A stretch of DNA of 64,000 nucleotides, from assembly GCF_002776525.5 (NCBI RefSeq), contig NC_045436.1:102583211-102647210 (forward strand). The letters are read 5' to 3'. Position numbers and translations under genes: made by a program. Below the pieces are notes generated by a model. The model made no database searches. It saw only the letters and a list, made by a program, of their open reading frames with translations, and was not told the DNA's origin. Below are positions 1-11,320 of the stretch, one piece after another; position 1 is the stretch's first letter; every line of letters begins with the position of its first letter. Source of the DNA: Piliocolobus tephrosceles. Its lineage: Eukaryota; Chordata; Mammalia; Primates; Cercopithecidae.

Positions 1-100
1 TAGATGCCAGCAGCACTGCCACCCCAGCTATCACAACTAAAAATGTCAAATGTCCCCTGAGGACGGGAACAGTATCACCCCCAGTTGAAAACCACCGATC
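1..100 (-). mobile_element. MER5-like hAT-Charlie fragment, cut by the window edge
   Basis: Read on the minus strand, this begins like a MER5 terminus: a 'ggtggttttcaactggggg' end followed by a 'cctcaggggacattt' stretch. The element therefore ends near position 100 and continues to the left of the window. It is a non-autonomous DNA transposon with no coding capacity. The family name is from memory; the terminal motif is seen directly. Confidence 0.65.
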
Positions 101-890
101 TTGGGGAAATTAACTAAGTTTTCTGTGCTTTTGCTCACTCATCAGCAAACTTGGAATTAGTAATACCAACTATAGATTAGTAATACCAGTTATAGATTAC
201 TACCTTATTAATATAGGTATTAATAATACCAACCTTAATTCCAATTAACTTGGAATTAATACCAACCTTAATCCTAATATCATGGGTAGTATTTGTGAGG
301 CACCTTACTGCCTAGACCACAAAAAATATTCTATATTTACTCAATAAAATGGCATTGAACATTTTTCATCTCTATGTTTTATCCATTAGATTTCCATGCC
401 CCTGTTTTTCCAATTCAATGATCTCAATTTCAATTTTGTCAATATTCAGCCTTTATAATGATTGCAACCATGTAATTACTCAAAACTGAGTTGCATAGTG
501 TATTCATATTATATTAATTTTCTTGTGCTATTTTATTTTCCTTCTAGAGTAAATAATTGTCCTTTTTTGTTTGCTTGCTTGGTTTTCTGTGTACCTAAAT
601 ATCCCTAAACTATCAGAAACATTAATCTCCTCTCAAGAAGGCTGGCAAACAAGTTTTTCCATTTTAGGGACTTTCTTATTAGAGCTTTGCATTCTCCTAC
701 TGCAATATGTACTTGTTCTTTAGGCCTGCTGCATAAATGTCATTCTGGAATTTCTTTGTACCCTTGTTCTGGGGATTCTTTTTATCTTTATTGTGTGTTT
801 GATCCTTTATTTCTGAGTCTTATGTCCTTTTCCTTCTAGTTTGCTCTTTTGATTTAATGGACTACATCTTTCGTTTTAATTTAAAAAAAA
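101..890. other. AT-rich stretch, no gene seen
   Basis: There is no convincing open frame or recognisable repeat. A 20-bp unit (taataccaactatagattag) is repeated in tandem with small changes at 161-199. A related 'aacttggaatta' motif recurs at about 149 and 248, giving a short degenerate repeat patch. Confidence 0.6.
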
Positions 891-1183
891 TTTTTTTTTG
901 AGACAGGGTTTTACTCTGTCACCCAGGCTAGAGTGGAGTGTCACCATCACAGCTCACTTCAGTGAGCTCAGGCTCAAGCAATCCTCCTACCTCAGCCTCC
1001 CAAGCAGCTGGTATTACAACTGTGCACCATCACATCCAGCCAATTATTTTCTGTAGAGATGGGTGGTTGTGGGGGTTCTCACTACGTTGGTCAGCTTGTC
1101 TCAAATTCTGGGCTCAAACACAAACCTCCCACCTCCGCATCCCAAACAACTGGGATTACATGTGTAAGCCACTATACTGGGCC
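891..1183 (-). mobile_element. Alu (AluJ-like), minus strand
   Basis: A T-run is followed by 'gagacagggttttactctgtcacccaggc' in shortened, mutated form, and the element ends in 'tgggcct'. This is an inverted, full-length dimeric Alu. Many substitutions suggest an old J subfamily. Short frames across it are Alu antisense readings, not genes. Confidence 0.9.
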
Positions 1184-1736
1184 TAAAAATGCATTTATAC
1201 TACATATAATGTTGGAAATTATTTTCCCTCAAAATATTAAAAGCAGCACTCTACTTTCTCTGGACTTTCAGAATTGCAGCTGAAAAGTCTAGTTCCTGAG
1301 TTTTTAAATGTAAATTGTTTTCCCTCAGTGGAAGGTTGGGATCTTTATCCCAAAACTTTTGTCTGGTGCTTAGACATTTCACAATAATTAACCTACTATA
1401 GATCTTTTAAAATCATGCGGGGCACTGGAAATTCAGGTCTTTCAGTTTAAGAAATGTTCTTGCATTATAACCCCATTAACTACCTGCCCCACCCCCACCC
1501 TAGTATAGTATCTCTGTTCTCTGTGGTGCTACCATTAATCAGATGCTAAATAAACCTCTAATTTTCTTATGCTTCTTCTTACTAATTTTATTCTTATTGT
1601 CTTCCCCCTTGCATTTTCTGAGAAACATCTTAGATGTCATCCTTCCTTTTTCCCCTGAATTTTTATGTCCTATTTTTAATTTACAGGAGCTCTTTCTGGT
1701 TCTTTGAATGATTCTTTTTAAAAACACACAGTATTA
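1184..1736. other. Unassigned AT-rich DNA
   Basis: I see no repeat family or coding signal I can name. A lysine-rich minus-strand frame at 1539-1727 reflects base composition only. Confidence 0.5.
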
Positions 1737-1862
1737 CCCGGGCATGATGGCTTGTGCCTTTAATCACAGCTACTCAGGAGGCTGAGGTGAGAAGATCACT
1801 TGAGCCCAGGAGTTTGAGGTAGCAGTGAGCGATGAGTGTCACTGCACTCCAGCCTGGGCAAT
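1737..1862 (+). mobile_element. Alu monomer (FLAM/FRAM-like)
   Basis: It opens with 'gggcatgatggcttgtgcc' and has 'ctactcaggaggctgaggt' and 'cactgcactccagcctggg'. Only one monomer is present, so it is a 7SL-derived fossil monomer or a truncated Alu. A CA-rich tract follows directly. Confidence 0.8.
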
Positions 1863-1868
1863 ATATAA

Positions 1869-1898
1869 TACACACACACACACGCGTACACACACAAT
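1869..1898. repeat. (CA)n microsatellite, imperfect
   Basis: An interrupted CA tract including 'cgcgta' sits at the 3' end of the Alu monomer, a usual place for microsatellites to arise from an A-rich tail. Confidence 0.85.
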
Positions 1899-2056
1899 AT
1901 TATGTTATGTTACCTAGCATACAATATCTTCTTTCATCTCTTTGAAGGTGACAGTGATACTTTATTTACTTCAAATGCTGTTTTTTGCTGTTTATTGTTA
2001 TCTTCTCTCTCATGTTAGAGGTTTCCCTCAAATGACTTGTGATCTTTGTCTACCCT

Positions 2057-2149
2057 TTTGTGTTTAAGAATGAGTTACTACATCATAACCCCATCACACA
2101 TCATGGAGTGTATTTGGTTATGATGTAGTAACTCATTCTTAAACACAAA
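2057..2149. repeat. Perfect 34-bp inverted repeat with 25-bp spacer
   Basis: The arm at 2057-2090 (tttgtgtttaagaatgagtt...) is exactly the reverse complement of 2116-2149. The spacer 2091-2115 is not repeated. The match stops sharply at both ends. It matches no transposon terminus I know and abuts the start of an old L1 fragment at about 2157. A transcript could fold into a 34-bp perfect hairpin. Confidence 0.97.
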
Positions 2150-2156
2150 TGCAAGG

Positions 2157-2454
2157 TTGCCTTACCATTTAAAAAGTAATCAATGTAACTTAGCTTATCA
2201 ACAGACTAAAAACAAAAACAACATATGATCTCTTGTGTCATCCCCTCCCAAAGCATTTGAAATAAATGTAATAACTATTCAAGATTCAAAAAAAGAAAAA
2301 TAAAACTCAGCAAATTAGGAGTAGAAGATAACATCCTCAACCTGATAAAGGATATCCACAAAAAACCTAGAGCTAATATACTTAATAGTGAAAGATGTGT
2401 ATTTTCTTTTAAAAATCAGGAACAAAGAAAATACATTTGTTCTAACAACTTCTG
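2157..2454 (+). mobile_element. Old L1 fragment, ORF2 part (left piece)
   Basis: The sequence follows L1 ORF2 downstream of the reverse transcriptase core: 'aaagcatttgaaataaa', then 'aactcagcaaattaggag' and 'ctcaacctgataaagg'. It carries many stops and indels. The L1 resumes at 2953 after the LTR inserted between the two pieces. It appears to be an L1M-age element. Confidence 0.85.
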
Positions 2455-2952
2455 TGTATTAGTCAGGGTTCTCCAGAGAAACAGAACCAATAGGATGGAT
2501 CTCTCTCCCATCTGACTCCATAATCCATATTATGATATCAAATATCCATAATATCTGAGATATTAGAGGAATTGGCTGACATGATTATGGAGGCTGAAAA
2601 GACCCACAACCTGCCATCTGCAGGTTGGAGACCCATGAAAGAAAGTGGTCTAATTTCAGTCCGAGTCTGAAGGCCTGAGAATCAGGGGAGAATCAGTGCA
2701 AATCTTAGTCCAAGGGCAATAGAAGTCCAATGTTCCAGCTCAAACAGGCAGACAGGAAGAAAAGGAGGGAGTTTCTCTTTCCTCTGTCATTTTGTTCTAT
2801 TCAGGCCCTCAACAGATTGGATGATGCCCACCCACACTGAATCCACTGATTCAAACGCTCATCTCATTCAAATACATCCTCATAGACACATGCAGAAATA
2901 ATGGTGAATTTGTGCACACTTTGGCACAATCAAGTTGACACGTTAACCATCA
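2455..2952 (-). mobile_element. MLT2-type solo LTR (ERVL), minus strand
   Basis: The plus strand starts 'tgtattagtcagggttctcc' and ends 'caagttgacacgttaacca' plus 'tca', so the minus strand has LTR TG...CA ends. This matches the MLT2 LTR class of ERVL elements. No internal viral sequence is attached, so it is a solo LTR. It interrupts an older L1, which fixes the relative ages. Confidence 0.85.
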
Positions 2953-4021
2953 TATTTAGTTAAATCATATATTAACTGCCCTGTTCAGAGCAATGAGGCA
3001 AGAAAAAGAAATAAGAGATATACAGATTATAAAGGAAGAAATAAAACTATCAGCATTCTCAGATGGTATAATTTCCCCCCCCTTCCCCTCCCAAAGATTA
3101 TTTAAAATTCTACCAAAATTAATAAGTGAGTTTAGCCAGGTCACAGAACATAAGATTAACATACAAAAGTAAGTTGTATTTCTTAGCCATAGGTCTGACT
3201 TAAAAAAATTGCATTTCTCTATATACTTGTAATTAAACAATTAGAAATTGACATTTAAAAAATATAACAATAGCATCAAAAAGGATGAATAATAAGGGAT
3301 AAATCTAAGAAAATGTGGAAAATTTCTATATTGAAACCTATAAGACATTGGTGAGAGAAATGAAAGAAGATTTAATAAGTGGAGAAACACATCATGTTTA
3401 TGGATTCAAAGACTCTTTTTAATGAGTAAATTTATCTCACATGTATCTATAGAATCTGTGCAATTTCAGTCAAGATCTAAGCAGCTTTTTGAGTGGAAAT
3501 TGATAGGCATATTCTAAACTTTGTTTGGAAATGCAAAGGACCTGGTATAAGCAAAATGATTTTAAAACAGAAAAACAAGAAAGGCCTCACACTGTCTGAT
3601 TTCAGTACTTATTCAACTGCAGTATTCAAGACAGTGTAGTATTGGGAGTAAGGATAGATATATAGATAAAGATAGTGCAGAAAGATGCCCATATATGTAC
3701 AATTAAATGATCCCAACAAAGATGACAGAGTAATTTCATGAGGTAAAACATTGTTAGTAAAAGGTGCTGGAACATCCATACGCAGAAAACTGAAGCTAAA
3801 ACCTATCTCCACCATATAAAGAAATTAACTTGAAATTTTACATAGACAAAAATGTGAAGCCTAAAGCTATATAAATTTCTAGGGGAAATTCTTTGGGACC
3901 TTTGATAGTAAAACTTTCTTAGATAGGACATGAAAGGCATGAACTATTAAAAAAATTGGAAAATTAGAGTTTATAAAAATTAAGACCTTGTGCTCTTCAA
4001 AAGATTCCTGCAAAAGCAAAA

Positions 4022-4052
<31 letters not shown>

Positions 4053-4440
4053 AATAAAATGAATAAAACCAGCCACAGATTGGGACAAAATATGTGTGAA
4101 GAATACATCTGATTAAGAATTTATATCCAGAATACATGAAGAACTTTCAAAACTAAAGAAAACAATTCATTTTTTTAATTGGGCAAAAGATTTAAATATT
4201 TTACTAAAGAAGATATCCGCATAGCAAATAAACATATGATATTCACCAAAATTATTAATTAGGAAAATGCAAATTAAGATGAATATCACTATATACCTAC
4301 TAGAATGGCTATATTTTAAAAGTTTGACACTGCCAATTACTGGTAAAGATGCAAATCAGCGGTTACTTTCAAATGCTGCTGGTGGGAATGCAATATGGCA
4401 CAACCATTTGGCATTTTCTTATAAATTCAGACCCAGATTC
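2953..4440 (+). mobile_element. Old L1 fragment, ORF2 3' part (right piece)
   Basis: This continues the L1 at 2157-2454: 'gagcaatgaggcaagaaaaag', 'aacataagattaacatacaa', 'tttggaaatgcaaaggacc', then the 3' ORF2 region with 'aatgctgctggtgggaatg'. All frames are broken. A TAAA microsatellite lies inside. The 3' boundary is approximate. Confidence 0.85.
4018..4060. repeat. (TAAA)n microsatellite in old L1
   Basis: About nine uninterrupted aaat/taaa units expand an A-rich stretch of the L1 relic. Confidence 0.95.
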
Positions 4441-5785
4441 ATGAGAATGAGACCTGTGCAATTGAACAGGGTCTCATGCTCAAAGGAGTCCCATGCTCAG
4501 CTTAATATTCCACTGTTAGTATCTTGAAATTCTAATAATTTTATCTCTAAACCTGTGTTTTATAAGTAAGCCTGTTGGAACACTGGAATATGAAATACGT
4601 CTGCCAGTACTTGCTGCCCTGTTTGCATGTAGTTTTGGAGATACCCCATGAACACAGAATTCCAAGAGACCCAGTGGTGCCTAGAAGTTTAATGAGACTC
4701 ACAGCTAGCACAAGGTAAGCATGTTACAGCTAAGTCTGAGTAAACATAAATACTGATAACCTCTTGAGGGTATGTTTTTTATTTGAATGAGAGTTGTTTC
4801 TAATGCAAAAAGAAGACAATGGCATTCTAAGAAACACAAATGAGCAAGGAATCCTGTGATATCCTTTCTTATTCCCGTTGTTTCCTGGTATTACACAGTT
4901 GGTTTTGCTGAAAGTAGTGATGCCATAAGTCAAAGGTAGAGAGTGTTGGTAGAATGTGTTGGTAGACTTGAAATAAAAAATCGAGTTAATTTTGTGTAGT
5001 GTTTCCACTGTTCTGGTAAGAATAAAATATATAGGCATGTATGAACCACAAAATAAGAATTTTGTGATTTTGGTGATCCTACATAGGAGTTAAATGTACA
5101 TGTTTGTATTTAAAGCTAGCATTATGCAATATAAAGACAAATGACAAAATTCAGCCTAATAATTTAAAATTTTTCCTTCCTTAGAAAAAAAATTTAACTA
5201 GCAAATAAAAAATAAAAAACCATGACAAGCTGAAAAGAAGACTAAGGAAGAAAGGAAAAAGCTTTATATTTTATATTTTTAATCATACTTTTTTTCTGCT
5301 TTTTGAACAAGGGGCTCATTACATAATGTAGCTGACCCTGTATAAATTAAACATACATTTACCATAGACAAGTTAATCCAATTATTGGGCTTCCGTGTAA
5401 GGTTGTCAGGAGATAGCCAACCATATCTTTGGCAGCCCACCAATTTTTAGTGTGAGGTCTTTTCTCTCCTTGATTTCTCTAGGAAGGAAACCTCCATTCA
5501 TTCCTTTTCAGGAATGAATTAGTTTGCTTCTTGATTTTCCCAGCTACAGATACTTAACTTTTAACTTCCTCTGTTCAGCTAAGAAGTCAGTTATTACTTG
5601 ATCATATGCTTTCTGGTTTTTAACCTATTTTTGACAGTTCTCACTGTTGTTATTTTATCTCTAGTTCTCCTTTTCTTTAAGGTTCTAAATTTTTAAAAAT
5701 TTATTTCCTGCCATCATTTTTGTGATGTTTGGGAAGGAGAATTGATAAGCTCATATAGGTGTTCTATTCACTATCTTTTACTGGA
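4441..5785. other. Unassigned DNA
   Basis: I recognise no gene or repeat. The small frames, including a minus-strand 102-codon frame at 4730-5038, show no motif I know. Base composition is similar to the flanks. Confidence 0.5.
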
Positions 5786-5863
5786 GAGATACACACACAC
5801 ACATATATATATCCAGTAAATATATATATACGTGTATCTATCCAGTAAAAAAAAAAAAAAAAA
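5786..5863. repeat. Compound (CA)n/(TA)n/poly-A tract
   Basis: ACACAC passes into TATATA, then a decamer 'atccagtaaa' appears twice around a second TA run, followed by a run of about 17 A. This is low-complexity expansion with a small local duplication. Confidence 0.9.
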
Positions 5864-6329
5864 TCTATATTTAAATTTTGGATGTCATTGCAAAGATTTT
5901 AAAAATTAATTTTATTTTCTACAGATTCCTATCACTAAAGAAAAAACATCCTAAGTATTTTATTAAGTGTCTTTTATATAAAACAATACAACGTTAAAAA
6001 ATAAACAGGACAGGCCCACAGAGATAATAGAACCTGAAAGAAGGATCCGTGTCTATAGGAAGAGTAGAGATTATGGCATCTTCTCAGCAGGGAATTCTGT
6101 GCACCCCACCTCCCTTAGCTGGTTAAAAACACTGTCAGGTAACTGGTTATAACTGGAACTCAGTCTGTGGTAGAGATATAAAGTTGGGTGTCATTAACAA
6201 CTGAACTAATCAGATTCAATTCCACCCTGGCGTCTGCTTATCTCAAGACTCAAACTGGCCCGGGGCAACTAAAGACCCTCCTCCAACCTCTTGGTGACTC
6301 TTCTGCCTATCCCCCTTATTTCGTTAACT
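5864..6329. other. Unassigned DNA upstream of L2
   Basis: I see no coding or repeat signature up to the L2-like match that begins near 6330. Confidence 0.5.
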
Positions 6330-6514
6330 CCTGTTTAGTTTTTCAGACTAAATGTCACCTACTCCAAGAAGTCTTTCCTGAAACCATTCTACTAAGCTAA
6401 TTTAGGTGTTCTTCCTTACCTCAAGTTATTATTTTCATAATAACTTCAGTTCTCAGGTTATAGGTATATTCTTTATCACTGTATTTACCAAATTATAATT
6501 ATTCATAAATATTT
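6330..6514 (+). mobile_element. L2 fragment (left piece)
   Basis: The motif 'ctaaatgtcacctactccaa' followed by 'gaagtctttcctgaaacca' matches the conserved sequence about 300 bases before the L2 3' end. The copy is split by a hAT transposon and its tail resumes at about 6930. Confidence 0.7.
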
Positions 6515-6775
6515 CAGGGGTCAGCAAAAATATTTCTGTGAAGTTTACAGTAAGTAAATATTTTAGAACTTGTAGGCCAAGAGGCAAAATCAAGGATATT
6601 CTGTAGGTACTTATATAACAAAAGAGAAAACAATTTCCCACAACTTTTTTTGGCAAAATTAAAAATATAATATTGAGTATTATTTTTATAATTCCAGTAT
6701 ACTAATCAGAAGAATGGAATTATTTCGGTGGGGATAACATTTTTCTTAATTGGGGTTGAAAGCTAGTGTTCCCTG
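6515..6775 (+). mobile_element. hAT-Charlie non-autonomous element
   Basis: It begins 'caggggtcagcaaaaatatt' and has 'taaatattttagaacttg', typical of a MER1-group hAT element. It ends 'agctagtgttccctg', a mutated inverted terminal repeat. I could not confirm an 8-bp target duplication, and I do not name the exact family. Confidence 0.65.
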
Positions 6776-6929
6776 TCATCACATTTATCTGTAATATTTA
6801 CCTGTATATATTTAGCTGTAAAAATAAATTTACCTGTACCTATTCATCTGTAAAAACCATTCTTAGGTCACAAGTCTTACGAAAACATGCAGTGTAGTTT
6901 GCTGAGCCTGGATCTATTTAACTATTTGT
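6776..6929. other. Diverged L2 interior, uncertain
   Basis: This lies between the two L2 pieces. A loosely repeated 'acctgtatata/acctgtaccta' motif occurs at about 6795-6860. It is probably decayed L2, but I cannot show it. Confidence 0.4.
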
Positions 6930-7045
6930 CTCTACCATATTTTGAGTTATGGGATTTGTTTTGGGTCTTAGTCATCTTTGAATTCCCAGGCAACACACTA
7001 CCTGGCACATTATAGGTGCTAAGTAACTTTAAACAAGTTTTGTTT
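6930..7045 (+). mobile_element. L2 3' end (right piece)
   Basis: It carries the L2 tail signature: 'ggtcttagtcatctttgaa', then 'cctggcacattataggtgct' and 'aagtaa'. This is the plus-strand 3' terminus of the L2 that starts at about 6330. Confidence 0.75.
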
Positions 7046-7138
7046 TGTTTGAAGCAATGAAGAGATTATCTCAGACTTTTATCTTGATGGATAGTACTTT
7101 GACTTTTTTTCTCAGCTGAAATAAACAGTTTTCGCCTT

Positions 7139-9215
7139 TTATTTTTGAAATTAAATACTTTATTTTTGTGGATTTAGGGGTACAAGTACAGTTGTGTTAC
7201 ATGGATATGTTGTGTAGTGGGGATATCTGGGCTTTTAGTGTATCCATCATCTGAATAGTGTGCATTGTACTGAACAGGTATTATTTCATTCCTCACCCTT
7301 TCTCGCACCCACCTACATTTTGGAATCCCCAGTGTCTGTGACTCTATTCTGAATGTCTATGTGTACCTACTGTTTAGCTCTCATTTATAAGTGAGAACAT
7401 GTGGTTTTTGATTTTCTGTTTCTGAGTCATTTCACTAAGGATAATGGTCTTCAGTTCCATCTATGTTGCTGCAAAAGACATGGTTTTATTCCTTTTTATA
7501 GCTGAGCATATTCTATGGTGTATACAATACCACATTTTTTTTAATCCCACAGGTAGGTAGGTTGATTCTATGACCTTGCTGTTGTGAATAGTGCTGTGAT
7601 AAGCATACAAGTGCAGCTATCTTTTTAAAAAAAATACGATGTAATTTTCTTTGGGTAGATACCCAGTACTGGAATTACTGGATCAAACGGTAGTTCTGTT
7701 TTCAGTTCTTTGAGACTTTTCTGTACTGTTTTTCATAGGAGCTGACTTAATTTACATTCCCACCAATAGTGTATAAGTGTTCCCTTTTCTCTGCATCCTC
7801 ATCAACACCTGTTGTTTTTTGACTTTTTAATAATAGTCATTCTGACTGGTATAAGGTGATACCTCATTGTGGTTTTAATATGCATTTCTTTGATGATTGG
7901 TGATGTTGAGCATATTTTCATATGTTTATTGGCTGCTTGTATGTCTTTTTTTGATAAGTGTCTGTTCATATCCTCTGCCTACTTTTTAGTGGAGTTATTT
8001 GTTTTTTTCTTGTTGAGTTGTTTGTATTCCTTGTAGATTCTGGATATTAGCCCTTTGTCAAATGCATTGTTTGTGAATATTTTCTCTGATTCTGCAGGTT
8101 GTCTGTTTACACTGTTGATTGTTTGTTTTGCTGTGCAGAAGCTTTTCAGTTTAATGAAGTCCCATTTGTCTATTTTGTTGTTGTTGTTGCATTTTCTTTT
8201 GAAGGCTTAGTCATAAATTCTTAGCCTAGATCAATGTCCAGAAGAGCTATTCCTAGGTTTTCTTTTGGATTTTTATAGTTTCAGGTGTTACATTTAAGTT
8301 TTTAATTCATCTTGAGTTAATTTTTGTATATGGTGAGAGAGAGCAGTCCAATTTCATTCTTCTGCATATTGCTCTTTAATTATCCCAGCACCATTTAGTG
8401 AATGGAGTATGCTTTCCCCAGTGTATATCTTTGTCAACTTCGTTGAAGACCTGTTGGTTGTAGGTGTGTGACTTTATTTCTGGGTTCTGTATTCCGTCTC
8501 ATTGATCTGTGTGTCCATTTTTATACTAGTATCACACTGTTTCGATTATTATAGCCTTGGTTATAGTATAATTTGAAATCAGGTGATGTCATACCTCCAG
8601 CTTTACTGTTTTTGCTTAGGATTGCTTTGGCTACTTGGGCCAGTTTTTTTTTTTTTTTTTTTTTTTGGTTCCATATGAATTTTAGGATTATTTTTTCTAA
8701 TTCTGTGAAAAATGACATTGGTAGTTTAAAGGGAATTGTGTTGAATCTGTAGATTGCTTTGGGCAGTATTAACGATTTGGTTCCTCTAATCCATGACCAT
8801 GTGATATTTTTCTATTTGTTGGTGTTATCTATGATTTCTTTCAGCAGTGTTTTGTAGTTTTTCTTGTAGAGACTTTCCACCTCATTGGTTAAATATATTC
8901 CTGGGTATTTGGTTTATTCATAGCTATTGTAAATGGAATTGAGTTCTGACTTGGTTCTCAGCTTGATCATTATTGGTATATAAAAATGCTACTGATTTTT
9001 ATATGTTGATTTTATATCCTGTACCTTTACTGAAGTCGTTTGTCAAATCTAGGAGTCTTTTGGAGGAGTCTTCAGGGTTCTCTATGTGTAAGATTATATC
9101 ATCAGTGAACAGAGATATTTGACTGTCACTTTTTCAGTTTGGATGCCTTTTATTTCTCCCTCTTGCCTGATTGCTCTAGCTAGAACTTCCTGTCTTCTCA
9201 CTTCTATTGCAAAGG
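7139..9215 (-). mobile_element. L1 3' portion, 2.1 kb, minus strand
   Basis: It starts with the inverted L1 3' UTR ('ggggtacaagtacagttgtg') and runs through the ORF2 C-terminal region into the reverse transcriptase side. It is 5'-truncated near 9215. Reading the minus strand at 8521-8718 gives the ORF2 hallmark ILKFIWN, followed by a lysine run from an A-tract at 8646-8666. Frames are broken throughout. Age is consistent with L1MA/L1PB, named from memory. Confidence 0.92.
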
Positions 9216-9430
9216 TTTACTTTCTGTTATAATAATAATACTATACATATATTTTAGGAGATGTTGACTATTTTTTCCTTTATGCTATCTTCTTGAGCAT
9301 CTAACCTTCCCTGAGAAAAAATAAATCACCTTGACATAAACTTCTTTACTGATCTAATTTCGTTCTATAATACATTTCTCTTTTAAATTTCTCCATATGT
9401 CAGTAGATCTATTAAGTATCAAATGAAATT
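9216..9430. other. Short unassigned stretch between two L1 pieces
   Basis: AT-rich, with no identifiable element. Confidence 0.5.
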
Positions 9431-9605
9431 CAAGATTTTAATAAGTAAATATTTATTTGTATAAATTTAAGGGGTACAAGTGCAGTTTTGTTACATAGAT
9501 GTATTACATAGTGGTGAAATCTGGGCTTTCAGTCATACCATTACCCAATTAGTGGGATTAAGTACTACTTTGACATTATGCACTACTTTTCCTTTAAGAA
9601 TTTTC
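9431..9605 (-). mobile_element. L1 3' UTR fragment, minus strand
   Basis: The motifs 'aaatttaaggggtacaagtg' and 'gttttgttacatagatgta' mark the inverted L1 3' end. It is a separate, short L1M-type copy, with an Alu directly following. Confidence 0.85.
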
Positions 9606-9900
9606 AGCCAGGCATGGTGGTTTACGCATGTAATCCCAGCACTTTGGGAGGCCAAGGCGGGTGGATAACCTGAGGTTAGGAGTTCGAGACCAGCCTGACC
9701 AACATGGTGAAACCCCGTCTCTACTAAAAATACAAAATTAGCAAAGTATGGTGGTGCATGCCTGTAATTCCAGCTACTTGGGAGGCTGAGGCAGGAGAAT
9801 CGCTTGAACCAGGGAGGCAGAGGTTGCAATGAGCTGAAATTGTGCCATTGTACTCCAGCCTGGGCCACAAGAGCGAAACTCCGTCTCAAAAAAAAAAAAA
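9606..9900 (+). mobile_element. AluS, plus strand, full length
   Basis: A complete dimer from 'gccaggcatggtggtttac' to 'gcgaaactccgtctc' and a poly-A tail. The pattern is AluS-like. Antisense frames at 9533-9889 and 9774-10028 arise from it. Confidence 0.95.
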
Positions 9901-10046
9901 AGAAAATTTAGAACTAATATTTCATACTGAGTTTTCAAGTATGAAAAATTATACTTTTGAATAAGATTTTTATGTACAGTGTACAATCTAGGTAATTTTA
10001 AAATGCAGTCTTGAAAGACATACACCAAACCGAATGATTACCGTGG

Positions 10047-10329
10047 TTTTTTGTTTTGAGATAGTTTTATTCTTCCATCCAGGCTGGAGCGATCACAGCT
10101 CACTGCAGCCTCGACTTACCAGGCGAAGGTGATCCTCCCACCCCAGCTGCCTGGGTAACTAAGACTACTAAGGCATGCACCAGCATGCCAGGTTAATTTT
10201 TGTATTTCTAGTAGAGACGGGGTTTCGCCATGTTGCCTAGGCGGATCTTGAACTTCCCTGCTCAAATGATTCTCCCCACTTGACCTTCCGAAGTGCCGGG
10301 ATTATAGGTGAGAGTCACTGCATCCAGCC
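10047..10329 (-). mobile_element. AluJ, minus strand
   Basis: The inverted dimer runs from 'ttttgttttgagatag' to 'cactgcatccagcc'. It has many substitutions and small deletions, and 'cactgcagcctcgactt' is AluJ-like. Confidence 0.92.
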
Positions 10330-10384
10330 TGATTACCACGCTTAAATGAAAAAATAAGGACATTGATGATGATGAGCTACAATA

Positions 10385-10696
10385 TAGACTACTTTTTTTT
10401 TTTAGATGGAGTCTCACCCTGTCACCCAGGTTAGAGTGCAGCAGCACTGTGTCGGCTCACTGCAACCTCCGTCGCCTGGGTTCAAGCAATTCTCCTGCCT
10501 TAGGCTCCCGAGTAGCTGGGAATAAAGGTGCTCACCACCACGCCCGACTAATTTTTGTATTTTTAGTAGAGACATGGTTTCACCGTGTTGGCCAGGCTGG
10601 TCTCGAATTCCTGACCTCAGGTGATCCGCCTGCCTCGGCCTCCCAAAGTGCTGGGATTACAGGCGTGAGTCACCGCTCCCGGCCTAGACTACTTTT
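10385..10696 (-). mobile_element. AluS, minus strand, with 12-bp target duplication
   Basis: The Alu body is 10397-10684. Flanks 10385-10396 and 10685-10696 both read 'tagactactttt', a perfect target-site duplication. It is a full-length AluS inserted by L1 machinery. Confidence 0.95.
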
Positions 10697-10869
10697 CTAT
10701 TTGGTGAATATAGGAAGGAAACAGGATGCTTCTCTGAAATGAACTCGTATTTTTTTTGTTCCCAGTAATTTCCTAAGAGATTCCATCCTAGTCTTTGTTT
10801 TCCATAGATCCACTATCATGACATCAACATTATTATCAGGGGTAGTATTTGAGTACTTTTTGGTTCTAA

Positions 10870-11320
10870 TTTCTAGGGATAAAAATAGTAGACATGATCC
10901 TTGACCTTGGGAAGAGGGAATTAATATGTGCCATATAGCAAGTGAATGGATGGAGGAACAAAGTCAATACCAAATGATAGTACAGACAATACTTGCCAAA
11001 AAAGTGCAAAGAAGAGGATGTTCCACAAGGATGTTAATATGTGAAAATCTTTTGATAGGGAGATGGTTGGAAAAGGCTTTCTGAAGAGGTAGAAGTTAAA
11101 CTATAACTTCAAGAAAGGATACTGTCTAGGCAATGAAGAGGTTGTAAGACACTTGGGGGAAGGGCTTGAGCAAAACCATGAAGGTAGAAAGAATGTGTGT
11201 GTGTTCAGGAAACAATGAATAGGCCAGTCTGTGGTGAGCAGGAGTTTTATTTAAGGAAGTAGTTGAAAATACATTTTCAGTGTTAGGAAGAAATGTGATG
11301 AGGAAGGACAAATATAGGAG
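10870..11320 (-). mobile_element. L2 relic, minus strand
   Basis: The signature 'ggctttctgaagaggtagaa' is the inverse of the L2 'aaatgtcacctcctcagaga' motif. It is followed by 'aggccagtctgtggtgagc', the inverse of the ORF2 C-terminal region. The reading frame is fully decayed. The boundaries are soft. Confidence 0.65.

Noticed and set aside
9533..9889. A 118-codon minus frame ('QAGVQWHNFSSLQPLPP' type), with similar frames at 12936, 25161, 29848, 38617 and elsewhere
   Set aside because: These are antisense translations of Alu elements, a well-known false peptide pattern.
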